From an uncultured Bacillota bacterium (GTDB lineage: Bacteria > Bacillota_I > Bacilli_A > RFN20 > CAG-449), in the NCBI GenBank assembly GCA_905204225.1, contig CAJKZK010000099.1, positions 1 through 6,378 of the forward strand: 6,378 nucleotides of DNA, in the 5' to 3' direction. The notes under the pieces were generated by a model. That model saw only the letters and a program-made list of their open reading frames with translations, searched no databases and had not been told where the DNA came from. A program made the translations under genes and the position numbers. Positions 5,552 through 6,378 of this stretch are shown here, in pieces (position 1 is the stretch's first letter; each line of letters begins with the position of its first letter).

Positions 5552-5579
5552 TTTACTTTTCATTTGTTTAGCATATAAT
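5552..5579 (+). promoter_or_regulatory. Promoter module B (second of three)
   Basis: TTTACT (5552-5557), 16-base spacer, TATAAT (5574-5579). From 5546 to about 5589 it matches module C almost base for base, including the spacer ATTTGTTTAGC, which is more than -10/-35 consensus alone would need. TTGTTTA occurs twice in it, 15 bases apart (5549-5555 and 5564-5570), a possible direct-repeat operator. Confidence 0.72.
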
Positions 5580-5585
5580 ATTAAT

Positions 5586-5635
5586 AGACAAGCTAAGCAC
5601 ACGCTTAGTTCTCGCTCCCGCTGGGAGCATTTTTT
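5586..5635 (+). ncRNA. Putative hairpin sRNA B
   Basis: Two adjacent hairpins: CTAAGC/GCTTAG (5593-5598, 5603-5608) with loop ACAC, then GC-rich GCTCCC/GGGAGC (5614-5619, 5623-5628) with loop GCT, followed by an A and six T (5630-5635). The second is a strong terminator. The stretch is much richer in G and C than its surroundings, which marks it as structured RNA. No ORF with a ribosome-binding site is present. Confidence 0.55.
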
Positions 5636-5650
5636 ATTTAAATCTAATTT

Positions 5651-6069
5651 TTATTTTGAAGTTAAAAAACTATTGCTAGTATTTTTAAAACCCCTGTTTT
5701 CATAAATTCTTTCAAATGGAATTGATTTAGAACTATTAACATTAATTGATCTTTTATAATCAAAATTAAATAAATTAACCATATTTTTATTTTTTCTAAT
5801 TGGAAGTACAACTGCTTTACCATTTTTTCTTCAACACAAACAACTTGTTTTGGCTTATAATCATTATAGTTATTGTTAAACTCTTTATCTTTAACAATAA
5901 ATACATTTCTAAATACTTTTTTGCCATTTATTTAATTGCACAATCGTTCTAAATTTTTTTTAGCTTTTATATTTGTATTATTAGATTTCATTAATATATT
6001 TTCATAATATTTTATTTTTTCGCCAATAGAATAACGCTGATGTCTATAATTTTTATTTCTTGACCACAT
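5651..6069 (-). pseudogene. Broken minus-strand gene, family unknown
   Basis: Read on the minus strand from the ATG at 6069, one frame gives MWSRNKNYRHQRYSIGEKI and continues through a basic helical stretch (KAKKNLERLCN) to a TAA at 5932-5934. The same frame goes on past it with GKKVFRNVFIVKDKEF and PKQVVCVEEK. At an A6 tract (5823-5828) the sense shifts by one base, continuing NGKAVVLPIRKNKN and ending FLTSK before the TAA at 5651-5653. An earlier in-frame TGA (6079-6081) separates a further possible start at 6093. With the stop and shift repaired it would be about 140 residues, with a basic helical N-terminus and a strand-rich C-terminal half. I do not recognise the family; a toxin-like or mobile-element protein is only a guess. 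No ribosome-binding site is visible. Confidence 0.6.
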
Positions 6070-6139
6070 TATTTTGTCTCATTTTATTTTCATTTTATAT
6101 AATGCCTTAAATGGTATAGAAATTATATAAACTATCTTT

Positions 6140-6163
6140 GTTGCATTTACTTATTCAACTAAC
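6140..6163 (+). repeat. 24-base direct repeat, copy 2
   Basis: Identical over 24 bases to 5356-5379 and again placed shortly upstream of a promoter module (C). Here the preceding bases differ, so only the inner GTTG/CAAC part of the inverted repeat is kept. Confidence 0.8.
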
Positions 6164-6191
6164 GCATTAATGTATTATTATAATTAAATTG

Positions 6192-6219
6192 TTTACTTTT
6201 CATTTGTTTAGCGTATACT
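6192..6219 (+). promoter_or_regulatory. Promoter module C (third of three)
   Basis: TTTACT (6192-6197), 16-base spacer, TATACT (6214-6219). The upstream part repeats module A (6168-6203 against 5392-5427), the downstream part repeats module B through the spacer. TTGTTTA is again present twice, 15 bases apart. Predicted start is near 6226. Confidence 0.68.
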
Positions 6220-6225
6220 ATAAGT

Positions 6226-6286
6226 AGATACGTTATCACAGCACTTTCTTAGCTGTTGTTAAGAAAAATTGCAACGTATCTTTTTT
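6226..6286 (+). ncRNA. Putative hairpin sRNA C
   Basis: AGATACGTT (6226-6234) pairs with AACGTATCT (6273-6281) as a 9-bp closing stem, followed by six T (6281-6286). Inside, two hairpins exclude each other: TTTCTTA/TAAGAAA (6245-6251, 6260-6266) and ACAGC/GCTGT (6238-6242, 6252-6256). As in RNA A, the outer stem starts at the predicted transcription start and doubles as terminator. No ORF with a ribosome-binding site is seen. Confidence 0.55.
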
Positions 6287-6290
6287 AATT

Positions 6291-6311
6291 GCTTATAATT
6301 AGGCTTTTTTT
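6291..6311 (+). repeat. Second copy of the tRNA-Thr terminator sequence
   Basis: GCTTATAATTAGGC and seven T differ from 4916-4936 by a single base (T for C, kept as a G-U pair). The match runs from GC through 19 further identical bases after the change. It can act as a terminator. It may also mark the far end of an insertion next to the tRNA gene. From 6312 to the window end the sequence is plain A/T-rich with no gene, hairpin or promoter that I can support. Confidence 0.6.
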
Positions 6312-6378
6312 AATTTTAGAAAAAAATAAATATTAAATACTATTAATTTATTAAAAATTTATAGATTTTTCTATATTA

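Noticed and set aside
6061..6093. TGA read as tryptophan in the minus-strand pseudogene
   Set aside because: TGA ends dtd within the mnmA overlap, and a TAA plus a frameshift also break the same pseudogene, so decay explains it better than a changed code.
5356..6163. CRISPR array
   Set aside because: Only two copies of the 24-base repeat, about 780 bases apart, with no regular spacers and no cas genes.

Overview
The window is very AT-rich and looks like a low-GC Bacillota chromosome, probably class Bacilli (an Erysipelotrichales/RF39-like gut lineage or a relative of the Mollicutes). This placement is inferred from codon use (A or T in almost all third positions), the ThiT/TPP-riboswitch pair, the form of MnmA and strong Shine-Dalgarno sites. 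TGA ends dtd inside an ATGA overlap and all visible tryptophans are TGG, so the code is standard, not the Mycoplasma one. I cannot name a species.

Layout: a GtrA-family membrane protein (5-490) is followed by a TPP riboswitch with an intrinsic terminator (about 525-665), which controls thiT, the thiamine-binding subunit of an ECF transporter (677-1237). A strong terminator (1240-1267) ends that unit. A consensus -10 box lies only 9 bases before the true start of dtd (1304). The operon dtd-mnmA-rimO (1304-4208) encodes D-aminoacyl-tRNA deacylase, tRNA 2-thiouridylase and ribosomal protein S12 methylthiotransferase, all acting in translation quality or modification. A MazF/PemK-fold protein with an N-terminal extension and no visible antitoxin follows (4244-4771), then tRNA-Thr(GGU) with its own promoter and terminator (4780-4936).

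The last 1.45 kb (4937-6378) holds no intact ordinary gene and is the most unusual part. It has a divergent regulatory region with two similar ribosome-binding/start sites facing apart, one 39-codon ORF with a near-perfect Shine-Dalgarno (5160-5279), and several terminator hairpins. It also has three copies of one promoter module (5416-5443, 5552-5579, 6192-6219), each followed directly by a different short hairpin RNA ending in a U-tract. A minus-strand pseudogene (5651-6069) with nonsense and frameshift lesions lies between the second and third modules. The terminator of the tRNA gene is nearly repeated at 6291-6311. Together this looks like a degraded accessory insertion next to a tRNA gene that carries a small family of probable paralogous sRNAs.

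The best candidate for something undescribed is the three-member promoter-hairpin family. The core genes to the left are ordinary housekeeping genes.
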